DNA of 64,000 nucleotides from JANXQZ01 sp038225555 (lineage in GTDB: Bacteria > Acidobacteriota > Terriglobia > Bryobacterales > Bryobacteraceae), in assembly GCA_038225555.1 (NCBI GenBank), contig JBBRRB010000016.1:58109-122108 (forward strand). Direction: 5' to 3'. Position numbers and translations under genes: made by a program. Every line of letters begins with the position of its first letter. Position 1 is the stretch's first letter. Positions 7,901 through 15,633 of this stretch are shown here, piece after piece. Below the pieces are notes generated by a model, which had not been told where the DNA came from, did no database searches, and was given only the letters and a program-made list of their open reading frames with translations.

Positions 7901-8461
7901 CTACCGCTTCGACTCCGAGCCGCCCGAGTGCGCGGCGGCGGCCACGGGTTGAGCTGCGGGTGCGGGTTGGGGCTTGGGCGGTGGAGGCGGAGCCGCGACC
8001 TTGGGAGGTTCAACCTTGATGATGTCGATGCTGCCCTTGAAATAAGCGCCGTCTTCGATCACCACGCGGGCAGTCTTGATATCTCCCACCAGTTTGGCGT
8101 CCTTGCGAATCTCCAGCTTGTCAGCCGTATCGACGTTTCCATGAACGGTTCCGAGGATGACAGCCTCGCGCGCCTTGATCCCGGCCTGAACCCTGCCGTG
8201 GGGTCCCACCGTAAGACGATGCTCTACCAGCTCGATGGAGCCCTCCACCTCGCCGTCGATCGTTAAATCTTCCCGGCTGATAATCTGGCCCTTGATCATG
8301 ACCGATTTTCCGATCACAGCCATGCCGCGCTCGGGAGCGTGATAGCTGCTGGCTGGCGAGGTCGACATCGCCGGATAGCTGTCTTTATTGGTTGAGGCCG
8401 AAGGCGGCTGACTGGCCGTTGGCTTCGGCGGGTATTCTTCTTCTTTACGTTTATTCCACAT
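7901..8461 (-). CDS. Bactofilin (polymer-forming cytoskeletal protein)
   Basis: This 186-aa protein has a central bactofilin beta-helix (about residues 46-150), marked by the typical VIGKSVMIKGQIISREDLTIDGEVEGS start and the repeats GRVQAGIKAREAVILG and DVDTADKLEIRKDAKLVGDI-like rungs. The flanks are disordered and rich in Ser/Pro/Ala, with a PPPPPKPQP tail. Bactofilins form nucleotide-free filaments at the inner membrane and organise cell-wall enzymes or polar structures. A good AGGAG-like site precedes the ATG. The gene is divergent from the propeller gene, sharing a 124-bp region that holds the folded leader. Confidence 0.92.
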   Translation of the reverse strand: MWNKRKEEEYPPKPTASQPPSASTNKDSYPAMSTSPASSYHAPERGMAVIGKSVMIKGQIISREDLTIDGEVEGSIELVEHRLTVGPHGRVQAGIKAREAVILGTVHGNVDTADKLEIRKDAKLVGDIKTARVVIEDGAYFKGSIDIIKVEPPKVAAPPPPPKPQPAPAAQPVAAAAHSGGSESKR

Positions 8462-8503
8462 AGGAAGAACTCCTTCCTTTCTTATTAGAATGACTCCACT
8501 ATG

Positions 8504-8569
8504 GTACTACTTCGCGGCAGCGAGGATTGGTGCCTCGCTTGCGGCTAGCCAGCCGTGAGAGAGTAGTAC
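8504..8569 (+). ncRNA. Candidate structured 5' leader (three-way junction)
   Basis: Read on the plus strand, a perfect 8-bp outer stem GTACTACT (8504-8511) / AGTAGTAC (8562-8569) encloses two smaller hairpins: GCGAGG/CCTCGC (8520-8538, 7-nt loop) and CGGCT/AGCCG (8542-8555, 4-nt loop). The fold ends two bases before a strong AAGGAAGG ribosome site and 16 bases before the CTG start of the propeller gene, so it is well placed to control translation. It contains no motif of a riboswitch I know. The same symmetry could equally act as DNA sites for the divergent bactofilin promoter. Confidence 0.45.
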
Positions 8570-8571
8570 AA

Positions 8572-8579
8572 AAGGAAGG
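8572..8579 (+). promoter_or_regulatory. Shine-Dalgarno AAGGAAGG that supports a CTG start
   Basis: The purine block is separated by 6 nt from CTG at 8586, an ideal spacing. It is the only ribosome site in the open frame, and no ATG, GTG or TTG lies between the in-frame TGA at 8556 and ATG 8769. It therefore decides the start of the following gene. Confidence 0.6.
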
Positions 8580-8585
8580 CCTACT

Positions 8586-9587
8586 CTGAAATTTGTTGCA
8601 ATCCTCGCTCTAGCTGCTGGCTGCCTCGCCCAGGAGCACCCACATCTTGACGGAATCAAACAGCTAACGTTCGGAGGCCAAAACGCCGAAGCCTACTGGG
8701 CACCGGACGGCAGGCGGATCGTCTTCCAGTCCACGCGCGACAAACTCGAATGCGATCAGATTTTCATCATGAATGCGGACGGTTCGAATCCGCACATGGT
8801 GTCCACTGGCAAAGGCCGCACTACCTGCGCCTACTTCCTCGCCGATAACAAGCACATCCTGTACGGATCCACTCATGGCGCGGGCGATTCTTGTCCCCCT
8901 GCTGCCGATCGGAGCAAAGGCTACCTTTGGGCTGTGTATGCCAGCTACGACATTTATAAAGCTACCGACGAAGGCGAGATCGTCAAGAAAATGACCGATA
9001 CGCCGGGTTACGACGCCGAAGCAACGGTGAACTGGAAGACCGGGACGGTGATCTACACGTCGCTGGCTTCGGGGGACCTGGATCTTTGGACGATGAAGAG
9101 CGACGGATCCGGCAAGAAACGAATCACGACCGCTGAGGGGTACGATGGCGGGGCGGTGTTTTCGCATGATGGCAAGAAGATCGTGTGGCGGGCGAATCGT
9201 CCGGGCACTCCCGATCTTATGAAGCGCTACAAGGATTTGCTGGCGGACAATCTGACCAGTCCGATGAAGATGGAATTGCTGGTGGCCGACGCGGACGGGA
9301 AGCACGCCCGTCAGATTACCGACTTCGGGTGCGCCAGCTTCGCGCCCACCTTTACGCCCGACGATAAAAAGATTCTATTTTCCTCGAATAAACATAATTG
9401 CGACGGCCGCAAGTTCGAATTATATTCGATTAATATCGATGGTACGGGGCTTGAGCAGGTGACGGATTTTGGGGGATTTACATCCTTCCCGGAGTTTTCG
9501 CCAGACGGGAAGAAGTTGGTATTCGCCACGGATAAGGACTCCAAGCAGCGCTACGAGTTCAACATCTTCACAGCCGATTGGAAATAG
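8586..9587 (+). CDS. Exported TolB-like beta-propeller protein (PD40/WD40-like), probable CTG start
   Basis: The protein is 333 aa if it starts at CTG 8586. The first 16 codons then read as a compact signal peptide (MKFVAILALAAGCLAQ). The mature part holds PD40 repeats with the hallmark blades: APDGRRIVFQSTRD, SHDGKKIVWRANRPG, TPDDKKILFSSNKH and SPDGKKLVFATDKD. The first standard start (ATG 8769) would delete the signal peptide and the first blade. The fold matches the periplasmic TolB propeller, but the N-terminal TolB domain is missing, so a role in protein-protein contact or sugar binding is possible. Preceded by a folded leader and a strong ribosome site. Confidence 0.8.
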   Translation: MKFVAILALAAGCLAQEHPHLDGIKQLTFGGQNAEAYWAPDGRRIVFQSTRDKLECDQIFIMNADGSNPHMVSTGKGRTTCAYFLADNKHILYGSTHGAGDSCPPAADRSKGYLWAVYASYDIYKATDEGEIVKKMTDTPGYDAEATVNWKTGTVIYTSLASGDLDLWTMKSDGSGKKRITTAEGYDGGAVFSHDGKKIVWRANRPGTPDLMKRYKDLLADNLTSPMKMELLVADADGKHARQITDFGCASFAPTFTPDDKKILFSSNKHNCDGRKFELYSINIDGTGLEQVTDFGGFTSFPEFSPDGKKLVFATDKDSKQRYEFNIFTADWK

Positions 9588-9646
9588 CCATCGGCGATTG
9601 TTCATGCTGTCGCGCGGTGCGCGGGAAGGCTGACTTTAGCCTGCGG

Positions 9647-9904
9647 CTAATTCTTGCCACGCTCAAGCGCCGAGACGCGCTCCTCGATCATTCCGAGACG
9701 CTCGTCGAACAGGTTCACTGCGGTCGAGGTTCCCCGCGCACCCACTCCGTAGGGTTGCGCCCAGCGGTGAAACTCAGTGAGGAGCCTGGTCTCCAAGGCT
9801 TCGATGAGTTGCTTGGTTTCTGCAATAATCTCGCTCTTGAGTTCGCTAATGAGTTCGCTCTTGAACTCTGTGCGGAACCAGTCTTTGTCCTCGTTGGTTA
9901 GCAT
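9647..9904 (-). CDS. Small coiled-coil protein of unknown function
   Basis: This 85-aa protein is highly charged. After MLTNEDKDWFRTEFKSE it is mostly amphipathic helix (ELISELKSEIIAETKQLIEAL, then ERLGMIEERVSALERGKN), with a short glycine loop (QPYGVGARGTST) between the two helices. It looks like a helical hairpin or multimeric coiled coil. The start at 9904 is preferred because the longer frame upstream is basic, low-complexity sequence antisense to the acetyltransferase gene. Function unknown. Confidence 0.6.
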   Translation of the reverse strand: MLTNEDKDWFRTEFKSELISELKSEIIAETKQLIEALETRLLTEFHRWAQPYGVGARGTSTAVNLFDERLGMIEERVSALERGKN

Positions 9905-9992
9905 TCTTTCTCGATTCTCTGGAAATCCGGTTTCATGGACAAAAGTATATCTCTGATCTAAGTCATCATCTCGGGTCGCGTTACGATAAAAC

Positions 9993-10784
9993 GTGCCTGC
10001 GCGCGAGATCCTGGCGATCTCGAACAATCTCCTCGAAGCTATGCGGTTCTTCGGTCGCGCGCGCACGGAAGGCTTAATCGAGGAAAGCCCCGGCGTTTGC
10101 CTCATTTCGTGCGGTCTCAACTATGCCGCCTTCAATGCCGCGGTCCTCTCGGAACCCGTCGGCCCCAACGCCAGCGAGTTCCGCCAAAGAATCCAGATCC
10201 CGCTGGATTTCTACCAAAGCCGCAATCTTCGCTGGACTTACTGGCTGTGCGACGGGCTGGTAAATACCGCAGTTCGGCGCCAGTCGCAGTCCATCTTCAG
10301 CCGCTTTGGCTTGAGCCCTCTCACTGACCCTCCGGGTCTGTACGCGGATTGCCTGCGCCCTCCCACGCGTTCCCTTCCCAATCTTCAAACGCGCCGCGTG
10401 ACTGACGAGCAGACCCGCTTGGCCTTCGCGCACATTACCGGGGTTGCGTTCGAGATACCGTTCGAAGTCTGCCGCGAGATTTACGGCGGCGCACGGGCTT
10501 GGGACGGATCGTTTCAGGGCTATGTCGGGTATGCCAAAGGCTTGCCTGTTACCACAGCCGCCACCGTTGTGACTGGAGATGTGGCTGGCATTTATTCCGT
10601 TGCAACGCTGCCGAACCATCGAGGGAAAGGCTATGCCGAAACTATCATGCGCGAGGCGCTCGGCCAGGTGCGAGAGTCAACGGGCATTGAGGCGACAGTG
10701 CTTCAATCGACGAACACCGGGCTGCCGCTTTACGAGCGAATGGGATACCGCCAGATCACTCGATTCAGCGTCTATATCGGGTGA
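9993..10784 (+). CDS. GNAT-family N-acetyltransferase
   Basis: This 263-aa protein (GTG start) is a two-part acetyltransferase. A degenerate N-terminal GNAT-like half (1-130) is followed by a canonical C-terminal half with acetyl-CoA motif A, IYSVATLPNHRGKGYAET (about 202-219, containing R/Q-x-x-G-x-G/A), and motif B around TNTGLPLYERMGY. The substrate is unknown. Its end overlaps the convergent tsaE gene by 20 bp. ATG 10041 is an alternative start but would cut into the conserved N-terminal helix. Confidence 0.82.
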   Translation: MPAREILAISNNLLEAMRFFGRARTEGLIEESPGVCLISCGLNYAAFNAAVLSEPVGPNASEFRQRIQIPLDFYQSRNLRWTYWLCDGLVNTAVRRQSQSIFSRFGLSPLTDPPGLYADCLRPPTRSLPNLQTRRVTDEQTRLAFAHITGVAFEIPFEVCREIYGGARAWDGSFQGYVGYAKGLPVTTAATVVTGDVAGIYSVATLPNHRGKGYAETIMREALGQVRESTGIEATVLQSTNTGLPLYERMGYRQITRFSVYIG

Positions 10785-11193
10785 CTTCGATCTCTCGCGT
10801 GTTCTCGTCAGTGGGCGTCAGGCGGATCTCGAATCGGTTCTCGGGCATCAGTTGAGGAAACCGTTCGCCCCACTCGACCAGAACCAGCGCATCGCGATCG
10901 AAGATCTCATCCAGACCCAAGTTCGCCACCTGCCGAGCCTCGTCCAGTCGGTAGAGATCGATATGGTAGACATTCGAACCGTACTCGTGAATCAAGGTAA
11001 AAGTCGGGCTGGAAACTTCCTCAGGAGACGCGGCCCCTCGACCCGCAGTGAGCCCCTTGGCCAGCGTCGTCTTGCCCGCTCCCAAGTTGCCGATCAGCAG
11101 CACCGCAGCTTTGAACGGGAGTAGGCGGGCGATCAGTTCGCCCAAGCCGATCGTCTCTTCCTCAGAGTGCGTGTAAAACTTCAGCGCATTCAC
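10765..11193 (-). CDS. tsaE: tRNA threonylcarbamoyladenosine biosynthesis ATPase TsaE
   Basis: This 142-aa protein has P-loop LIGNLGAGKTTLAKG (about 32-46), switch residues SSPTFTLIHEY and the Walker B-like VEWGERFP, all diagnostic of TsaE. TsaE powers the TsaB-TsaD complex that makes t6A37 on ANN-decoding tRNAs. The gene overlaps the upstream nnr by 32 bp. The nnr-tsaE order is widespread and in some bacteria the two form one operon, which supports both calls. The length is normal for the family. Confidence 0.93.
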   Translation of the reverse strand: MNALKFYTHSEEETIGLGELIARLLPFKAAVLLIGNLGAGKTTLAKGLTAGRGAASPEEVSSPTFTLIHEYGSNVYHIDLYRLDEARQVANLGLDEIFDRDALVLVEWGERFPQLMPENRFEIRLTPTDENTREIEVTRYRR

Positions 11194-12697
11194 GAATTGC
11201 CTCCGGCAGGAAGCGGAAAAGATCGCCGGCGATCAGGGATTTCTCGCCCAGCTCGCGAGCCCCGATCTCCCCTGCCCTGCCGTGCAGATACACTCCCGCC
11301 AGAACGGCAGCCTCCACATCCTGCGGAAACTGCGCCAGCAACCCTGCGAGAATGCCGGTGAGGACATCGCCTGTTCCGCCGGTCGCCATCGCGGGAGATC
11401 CCGTCGGGTTAATCCAGACACGCCCATTCGGCCACGCCATCAGCGTACGATTCCCCTTCAGCACGAGATGCACTCCTTTGTCTTGAGCGAAGGATCGCGC
11501 TACTCCGATCCGGTCAGCTTGCACGTCCTCCACGCTCAGGCCAGTCAACCGCGCCATTTCACCTGGGTGGGGTGTAAGGATGCGCGGTCCTTTGGCGCGG
11601 ATGGGCTGACCCGCGATGGCGTTCAGTCCGTCCGCATCCACCACCATCGTTGTTTCCAACTCGCCCACCAGCCGCCGAATCAGTTGCACGGTTTCGGGAT
11701 CGCTGCCCATGCCGGGGCCGATGGCCACCACATTTTTGCGATGGAGCGATTCGGACGGCACATCTTTCACCATGCCCGATACCGTTTCTGGGAGGGGGTC
11801 GGTCATCAGCTCAGGAGCGTGCGCGGCGATCGTGTCAATCGCGGAAGCAGCCGACGCAACGGTTACGAGTCCGGCTCCGGCCCGCAATGCTCCGATCCCG
11901 GCCATCGCCGCCGCGCCGGTCTTGCCACGTCCGCCCGCGATGATCAATGCATGCCCATACAAGCCTTTGTTGGAGTCGCGAACGCGGGGTTTCAAGAGGT
12001 ACTGGAAGGCGGCGGGTTCCGAGAGCGACAGGTAGACAGAGTCGTCCTGTTCATAGAGCATCTCAGGCGATCCAATTTGGCAGACGCGCAACTCACCCAC
12101 GCGGTCACACGCGGGCGAGATTACATGACAGGGTTTTGGAGCGGTGAACGTGACGGTGAAGTCCGCGCGCACGACGTCTCCCGTGTAGAACGCCGAATCG
12201 CTGGCGAGCCCGGATGGCAGGTCCACGGCCAACACCTTGGCCTCGGGAAAGCCGCTATTGATCTCGCGGATCAGTTCGGCGGATCGATCGCGCGCGGGTC
12301 CAGTCAGGCCAGTGCCCAGCACGGCGTCGATCACCAAGGTCGCGCGACGCATGTCAGGCGCGATTTCGAATTGAACCTCGCAGCCGGCGGCTCTCAACAT
12401 CTTGAAGTTCGCGGCCGCGTCGCCCTTCAGATCTTCGGGCCTGCCCGCTAGGACAACGTGCAACGCCCGAGGTCGAAAGCGGGTGTGAAGTTGGCGGGCG
12501 ACCACCAATCCATCGCCGCCGTTATTCCCCTTGCCGCAGAGCACCGATATCCGATGCCGCGCGAGCGGGGAGAACTTCTCCGCGAGAAACTCCACCACCC
12601 GGTTGCCAGCGTTCTCCATCAGAATGATGCCCAGAATGCCCAGCTCGATGGTGCGGCGGTCCACCTCGCGCATCTGGGCGGCGGTTAGTACTTTCAT
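11162..12697 (-). CDS. nnr: Bifunctional NAD(P)H-hydrate epimerase / ADP-dependent NAD(P)H-hydrate dehydratase
   Basis: This 511-aa protein repairs hydrated NAD(P)H. The N-terminal epimerase domain (about 1-215) shows LMENAGNRVVEFL, LCGKGNNGGDGLVVARQL and the DAVLGTGL loop. The C-terminal ribokinase-like dehydratase (about 235-505) shows GKTGAAAMAGIGALRAGAG, IGPGMGSD, VVDADGLNAIAG, LTPHPGEMARL and the ATP/ADP site SPAMATGGTGDVLTG. The fused arrangement is normal for bacteria. The start overlaps the stop of the upstream K+ channel by ATGA, and its 3' end overlaps tsaE, so the three genes form one coupled unit. Confidence 0.95.
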   Translation of the reverse strand: MKVLTAAQMREVDRRTIELGILGIILMENAGNRVVEFLAEKFSPLARHRISVLCGKGNNGGDGLVVARQLHTRFRPRALHVVLAGRPEDLKGDAAANFKMLRAAGCEVQFEIAPDMRRATLVIDAVLGTGLTGPARDRSAELIREINSGFPEAKVLAVDLPSGLASDSAFYTGDVVRADFTVTFTAPKPCHVISPACDRVGELRVCQIGSPEMLYEQDDSVYLSLSEPAAFQYLLKPRVRDSNKGLYGHALIIAGGRGKTGAAAMAGIGALRAGAGLVTVASAASAIDTIAAHAPELMTDPLPETVSGMVKDVPSESLHRKNVVAIGPGMGSDPETVQLIRRLVGELETTMVVDADGLNAIAGQPIRAKGPRILTPHPGEMARLTGLSVEDVQADRIGVARSFAQDKGVHLVLKGNRTLMAWPNGRVWINPTGSPAMATGGTGDVLTGILAGLLAQFPQDVEAAVLAGVYLHGRAGEIGARELGEKSLIAGDLFRFLPEAIRECAEVLHAL

Positions 12698-13704
12698 GCG
12701 TCGATCTCCGCCAACATATGTTCCAGTTTCCGCAAGCTGGCAGGCTCTCCCATCACCACCAGAAAATCGCCGCCGTCGATTTCGGCCTCGGCTGGCGGGT
12801 TAAACAGCATCCGACTGTCGGCCTTGCGGATCGCCAGCACGATGACGCCAAGTTCGCGGCGCAGTTGCATTTGCTCTAGAGTGCGGCCGGCGAACTCGCT
12901 CCCTGGCGCGACGCGAACCTGTTCGATTCCAACATCGAGACCCATGCTTGTGGTGGTGAAGTCGATGAACTGGAAGACATGCGGTTTCAGCAGCGCTTGC
13001 GCCATCCGATTGCCAGTGATGTCGTAGGGAGCGAACACGAAATCGGCTCCGGCGCGACGAAATTTCTGCTCGGACGTTTCTTCCGCGATGCGAGCGCACA
13101 CGCGCAGGCTGGGCTTCAGGCCCTTGGCAGAGAGCAGAAGAAACAGATTGTCCGCGTCCGTGGAGAGCGTTGCGATCAGGCCCTGGGCGCGCAGGATGCC
13201 GACGTCCATAAGGGTCTCGTCGCGATTGGAATCCGCCAACACCGCCAGCATCCCGACACGGATGGCCCGCTCCACCTTGTCTTCATCCCGGTCTACGATG
13301 ACAAACGGCACTCCAGCCCTGCTGAGTTCGGCAGCAGCCCCGCGACCCACGCGGCCGAATCCGCAAACGATGTAATGATCCTTCAGTTTGTCGATCATGC
13401 TTTTGACCCGCCGTTTTCCAAAGAATTGGTTCAGCTCGAGTTCGATTGCCGTTTGTGTCATGCCGCCCACTGCCAGCAGCAGGGAAATCACCCCGAAGAA
13501 AATTAGAAAGGAGTTGAAAATCCGGCCTGCATGGCTCAACCCGTAGATCTCGCCGTAGCCGACCGTCGTGATCGTAGTGAGTGTGAAGTAAAAAGCGTCG
13601 AACGGGGCGTAATGCTCGATCAGCATGAAGCCGAGCGTGCCGCCGAAGAGCGTGATTAGGATGGCTGACGCAATGAATATGAGACGGGGGCGGAGGTGTT
13701 CCAT
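12694..13704 (-). CDS. Two-TM potassium channel with RCK (TrkA-N/TrkA-C) domains
   Basis: In this 336-aa protein, TM1 (about 8-28) precedes a pore helix and the selectivity filter TTITTVGYGEIYG (about 43-55), then TM2 (SFLIFFGVISLLLAVGGM). The cytoplasmic part has an RCK N-lobe with a Rossmann motif YIVCGFGRVGRGAAAEL (about 112-128) and a C-lobe (APGSEFAGRTLEQMQ). This is the MthK/Kch-like architecture, a ligand-gated K+ channel at the inner membrane. A coupled position before nnr-tsaE is conserved-looking but not functionally explained. The N-terminus overlaps the upstream small membrane protein by 49 bp. Confidence 0.93.
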   Translation of the reverse strand: MEHLRPRLIFIASAILITLFGGTLGFMLIEHYAPFDAFYFTLTTITTVGYGEIYGLSHAGRIFNSFLIFFGVISLLLAVGGMTQTAIELELNQFFGKRRVKSMIDKLKDHYIVCGFGRVGRGAAAELSRAGVPFVIVDRDEDKVERAIRVGMLAVLADSNRDETLMDVGILRAQGLIATLSTDADNLFLLLSAKGLKPSLRVCARIAEETSEQKFRRAGADFVFAPYDITGNRMAQALLKPHVFQFIDFTTTSMGLDVGIEQVRVAPGSEFAGRTLEQMQLRRELGVIVLAIRKADSRMLFNPPAEAEIDGGDFLVVMGEPASLRKLEHMLAEIDA

Positions 13705-13943
13705 CCAGTTTCCAGTTTAGTGGAGACCGGATCGGTTCCATTCAGAGTACTCGCCCTGCCTGTGCCGACGCCGATTAGGCCCAAGATAAACAGAATGATG
13801 GCAAGGTGGAGCCAGACCGCGCTCCGGTTTTCTTTCCTGCTGTCCCGAACACTCGACGGCAGGTACACGCTCTCGAGCGAGGGTGTGTAAGTGCCTGAAG
13901 GAACATACTGGTTGCGATACTTCGTGATCGGTTTCGGAAACAT
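13656..13943 (-). CDS. Small single-pass membrane protein, hypothetical
   Basis: This 95-aa protein starts MFPKPITKYRNQYVPSG, followed by a Tyr/Pro/Ser segment and one hydrophobic helix (WLHLAIILFILGLIGVG, about 44-60), with a polar C-tail. The start has a plausible GGA-type ribosome site. The last 49 bases overlap the channel start in another frame, which lowers confidence in the exact end. No family recognised. It is the first gene of the minus-strand channel-nnr-tsaE unit and sits next to the divergent region with symmetric sites. Confidence 0.55.
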   Translation of the reverse strand: MFPKPITKYRNQYVPSGTYTPSLESVYLPSSVRDSRKENRSAVWLHLAIILFILGLIGVGTGRASTLNGTDPVSTKLETGWNTSAPVSYSLRQPS

Positions 13944-13959
13944 GGGGGAGATTTCCTGT

Positions 13960-13978
13960 GACTAACTGGATGTTAGTC
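13960..13978. promoter_or_regulatory. Perfect inverted repeat in a divergent promoter region (operator candidate)
   Basis: GACTAAC (13960-13966) and GTTAGTC (13972-13978) flank a 5-nt centre. The site is 17 bases upstream of the minus-strand small membrane protein start and about 55-60 bases upstream of the plus-strand SDR start, the right place for a dimeric repressor controlling either gene. Confidence 0.45.
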
Positions 13979-13998
13979 CACTTCGTCTTTGAGATCAA

Positions 13999-14022
13999 GA
14001 TAATTTTTTCGATAATTTTTTC
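13999..14022. repeat. Two perfect 12-bp direct repeats (GATAATTTTTTC)
   Basis: GATAATTTTTTC occurs at 13999-14010 and again, head to tail, at 14011-14022, followed by a related GATTGATAC. The block is strikingly AT-rich for this GC-rich region and ends about 10-20 bases before the SDR start. It probably contains the promoter (GATAAT as -10) and may be a binding site. Confidence 0.5.
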
Positions 14023-14041
14023 GATTGATACGATGAGTGTT

Positions 14042-14752
14042 ATGAAAACTAGAACCGTGCTGGTCACGGGAGCGGCCAAGCGCATCGGGCGCGGCATTGC
14101 CCTGCGGCTGTCGAGGGAGGGATTCCGCGTCGGGATTCATTACAATACGTCGCGCGATCAAGCCGTTACGACGTCTGCGGAATGCGGCGGCGCTGAGTTG
14201 TTTCAGGCCAATCTGGAACATGTGAATGAGATTAGCCGAATGTTCGCCGAAGTTGACGAACGCATGGGGCCACTGGATGCCCTGGTAAATAATGCGGCAC
14301 GCTTTACGCGTTTCGATCCCTTAAAGATCACCGAAAAGGATTGGGATTTCATTCACAGCGTCAACTTGAAAGCCACGTTTTTCTGCTGCCAGCAAGGTGC
14401 TTTGTCGATGAAGAGGTCGGGCGGAGGGCGCATCGTGAACCTGAGTTCCCTGGGCGGTCTGCGCCCATGGGCAGAGCATGCCCATTACTGCGCATCCAAG
14501 GCGGGAGTGATTATGCTCACCAAGTGCCTGGCCAAGGCATTTGCGCCGGATATCACCGTCAATTCAGTTGCGCCAGGAGTAATTCCATTCAACGATTTGG
14601 ATGCACGGGCAGAAAAGATGGTCGCAGCGACGCCAGCCCAACGCGCCGGAACCACAGATGAGATTGCCGACGCGGTCCTATATTTCTTGAACGCCACCAA
14701 CTTCATCACAGGCCAAGTGATTGCCGTGGATGGCGGCTTAAACTTGCGCTGA
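14042..14752 (+). CDS. Short-chain dehydrogenase/reductase, pteridine-reductase-like (FolM/PTR1 type)
   Basis: This 236-aa protein has an NADP-binding motif TGAAKRIGRGIALRL (residues 8-22), where R-I-G replaces the usual glycine pattern, and HYNTS after the second strand, both typical of pteridine reductases such as FolM. The catalytic residues are NNAARF, Ser in NLSSLGG and YCASKAG, with the C-terminal FITGQVIAVDGG. It should reduce dihydrobiopterin or dihydrofolate, or a 3-oxoacyl substrate if the call is wrong. ATG 14033 is three codons upstream and is an alternative start. Preceded by 12-bp tandem repeats. Confidence 0.85.
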   Translation: MKTRTVLVTGAAKRIGRGIALRLSREGFRVGIHYNTSRDQAVTTSAECGGAELFQANLEHVNEISRMFAEVDERMGPLDALVNNAARFTRFDPLKITEKDWDFIHSVNLKATFFCCQQGALSMKRSGGGRIVNLSSLGGLRPWAEHAHYCASKAGVIMLTKCLAKAFAPDITVNSVAPGVIPFNDLDARAEKMVAATPAQRAGTTDEIADAVLYFLNATNFITGQVIAVDGGLNLR

Positions 14753-14754
14753 AC

Positions 14755-15360
14755 TTAGTACCGTCCGAAGTGACGCCAGCCGCCGCCGATGCCGATTACG
14801 ACACGAGGTGCGACCACGACCGGAGCCGCGTAGGGATAGCTTTCATAAGCGTAGGCATCGTAGGGATCATAGTAGGAATTGTACCCGTAATCGCTGTAAT
14901 AGGGCGAGTATCCATAACCATAACCGTACCCATAGCCTAAGCCGACGCCGTAATAGCCCCGTCCGCCATAATAGCCTCGCCCGCCGTAGTATCCCCTGCC
15001 GCCGTATGAGCCGCCATAATAGCTTCTAGAATTCCCGTAATACCGGTCGCCACCTCCGTAGGAGCGCCCCCCGCTGGAATAGCCGCGAGAAGAATTGCTA
15101 TAGCCTCGACTGCCATACGATTGACTGGAATAGCCGCGGCTGGAATACCCGCCTCCCCCGCCGCTTCCGCCGGAATAGGACCGTCCACTGGAATACCCGC
15201 CGCTTCCACCGGAATAGGATCGTCCGCCACCGCCGCCGCTGGAATAAGATCGTCCACTACCGCCACCCGAGCCCCCCCGAGATCCGCCGCCGCGGGATTG
15301 GGCCAAGCCGCTTGTCGCCGCAATTGAAATCGCCATCAACGTAATTATCAGGTTCCGCAT
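14755..15360 (-). CDS. Exported Gly/Tyr/Ser-rich low-complexity protein
   Basis: This 201-aa protein has an N-terminal signal peptide (MRNLIITLMAISIAATSGLAQ). Then come Ser/Gly-rich repeats of the type GRSYSGGSGG, a middle with GYSSRGYSS, and three perfect tandem copies of GRGYYG(G). A Tyr/Asp-rich zone (SPYYSDYGYNSYYDPYDAY) is followed by a short hydrophobic end (VVVAPRVVIGIGGGW). The composition resembles bacterial aggregating or adhesive surface proteins and glycine-rich structural proteins. No catalytic motif is present. It probably lies on or outside the outer membrane. It converges with the SDR gene with 2 bases between. Confidence 0.75.
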   Translation of the reverse strand: MRNLIITLMAISIAATSGLAQSRGGGSRGGSGGGSGRSYSSGGGGGRSYSGGSGGYSSGRSYSGGSGGGGGYSSRGYSSQSYGSRGYSNSSRGYSSGGRSYGGGDRYYGNSRSYYGGSYGGRGYYGGRGYYGGRGYYGVGLGYGYGYGYGYSPYYSDYGYNSYYDPYDAYAYESYPYAAPVVVAPRVVIGIGGGWRHFGRY

Positions 15361-15429
15361 GATGTGGTTTGAATGCACGCGTGTCGCCAAGATGACATTC
15401 AGAGCAAATGCAAGAGATTCGCTAATCAC

Positions 15430-15610
15430 AAGGGTAAGATCCATGGTTGCGGTTCACCAGGGTGGTGGTTTTGGGCCACTTGGCTCGCATGACGAAGGCC
15501 GACCATAAGCGCGTCGGTCCCCCAGGCTGTTCTGGAGAATGCTTTCACATCCCTGGGGTTACCGCGAAGCAGGGGAGACGGCAAGAACCCCGCACCGCAT
15601 AATCGGCCTT
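15430..15610 (-). ncRNA. Candidate structured RNA, 6S-like in size and layout (strand uncertain)
   Basis: The 344-bp gap 15361-15704 holds no convincing ORF but is full of pairing. There is an apical hairpin CCGAC(15499-15503)/GTCGG(15513-15517). A long-range stem CCCCAGG(15520-15526)/CCTGGGG(15552-15558) has a 25-nt loop, and GGGG...CCCC pairs flank a loop at 15572-15591. About 180 nt of such structure, with a rod-like region around CCTGGGGGACCGAC on the minus strand, is what 6S RNA looks like. Covariation was not tested. An unclassified ncRNA, or strand reversal, remains possible. Confidence 0.35.
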
Positions 15611-15633
15611 ATGATTTTGCTGCGAAATGCCGC

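Noticed and set aside
8504..8569. Hammerhead ribozyme in the folded leader
   Set aside because: The CUGAUGA and GAAA core motifs are absent.
8770..8800. T-arm-like GGTTCGAATCC flanked by pairing bases, suggesting a tRNA
   Set aside because: It lies inside the propeller gene (codons N-A-D-G-S-N-P), and no acceptor, D-arm or anticodon arm fits around it.
11282..12451. 389-residue plus-strand ORF antisense to nnr
   Set aside because: No protein-like composition. It is a high-GC shadow of a confidently identified gene.
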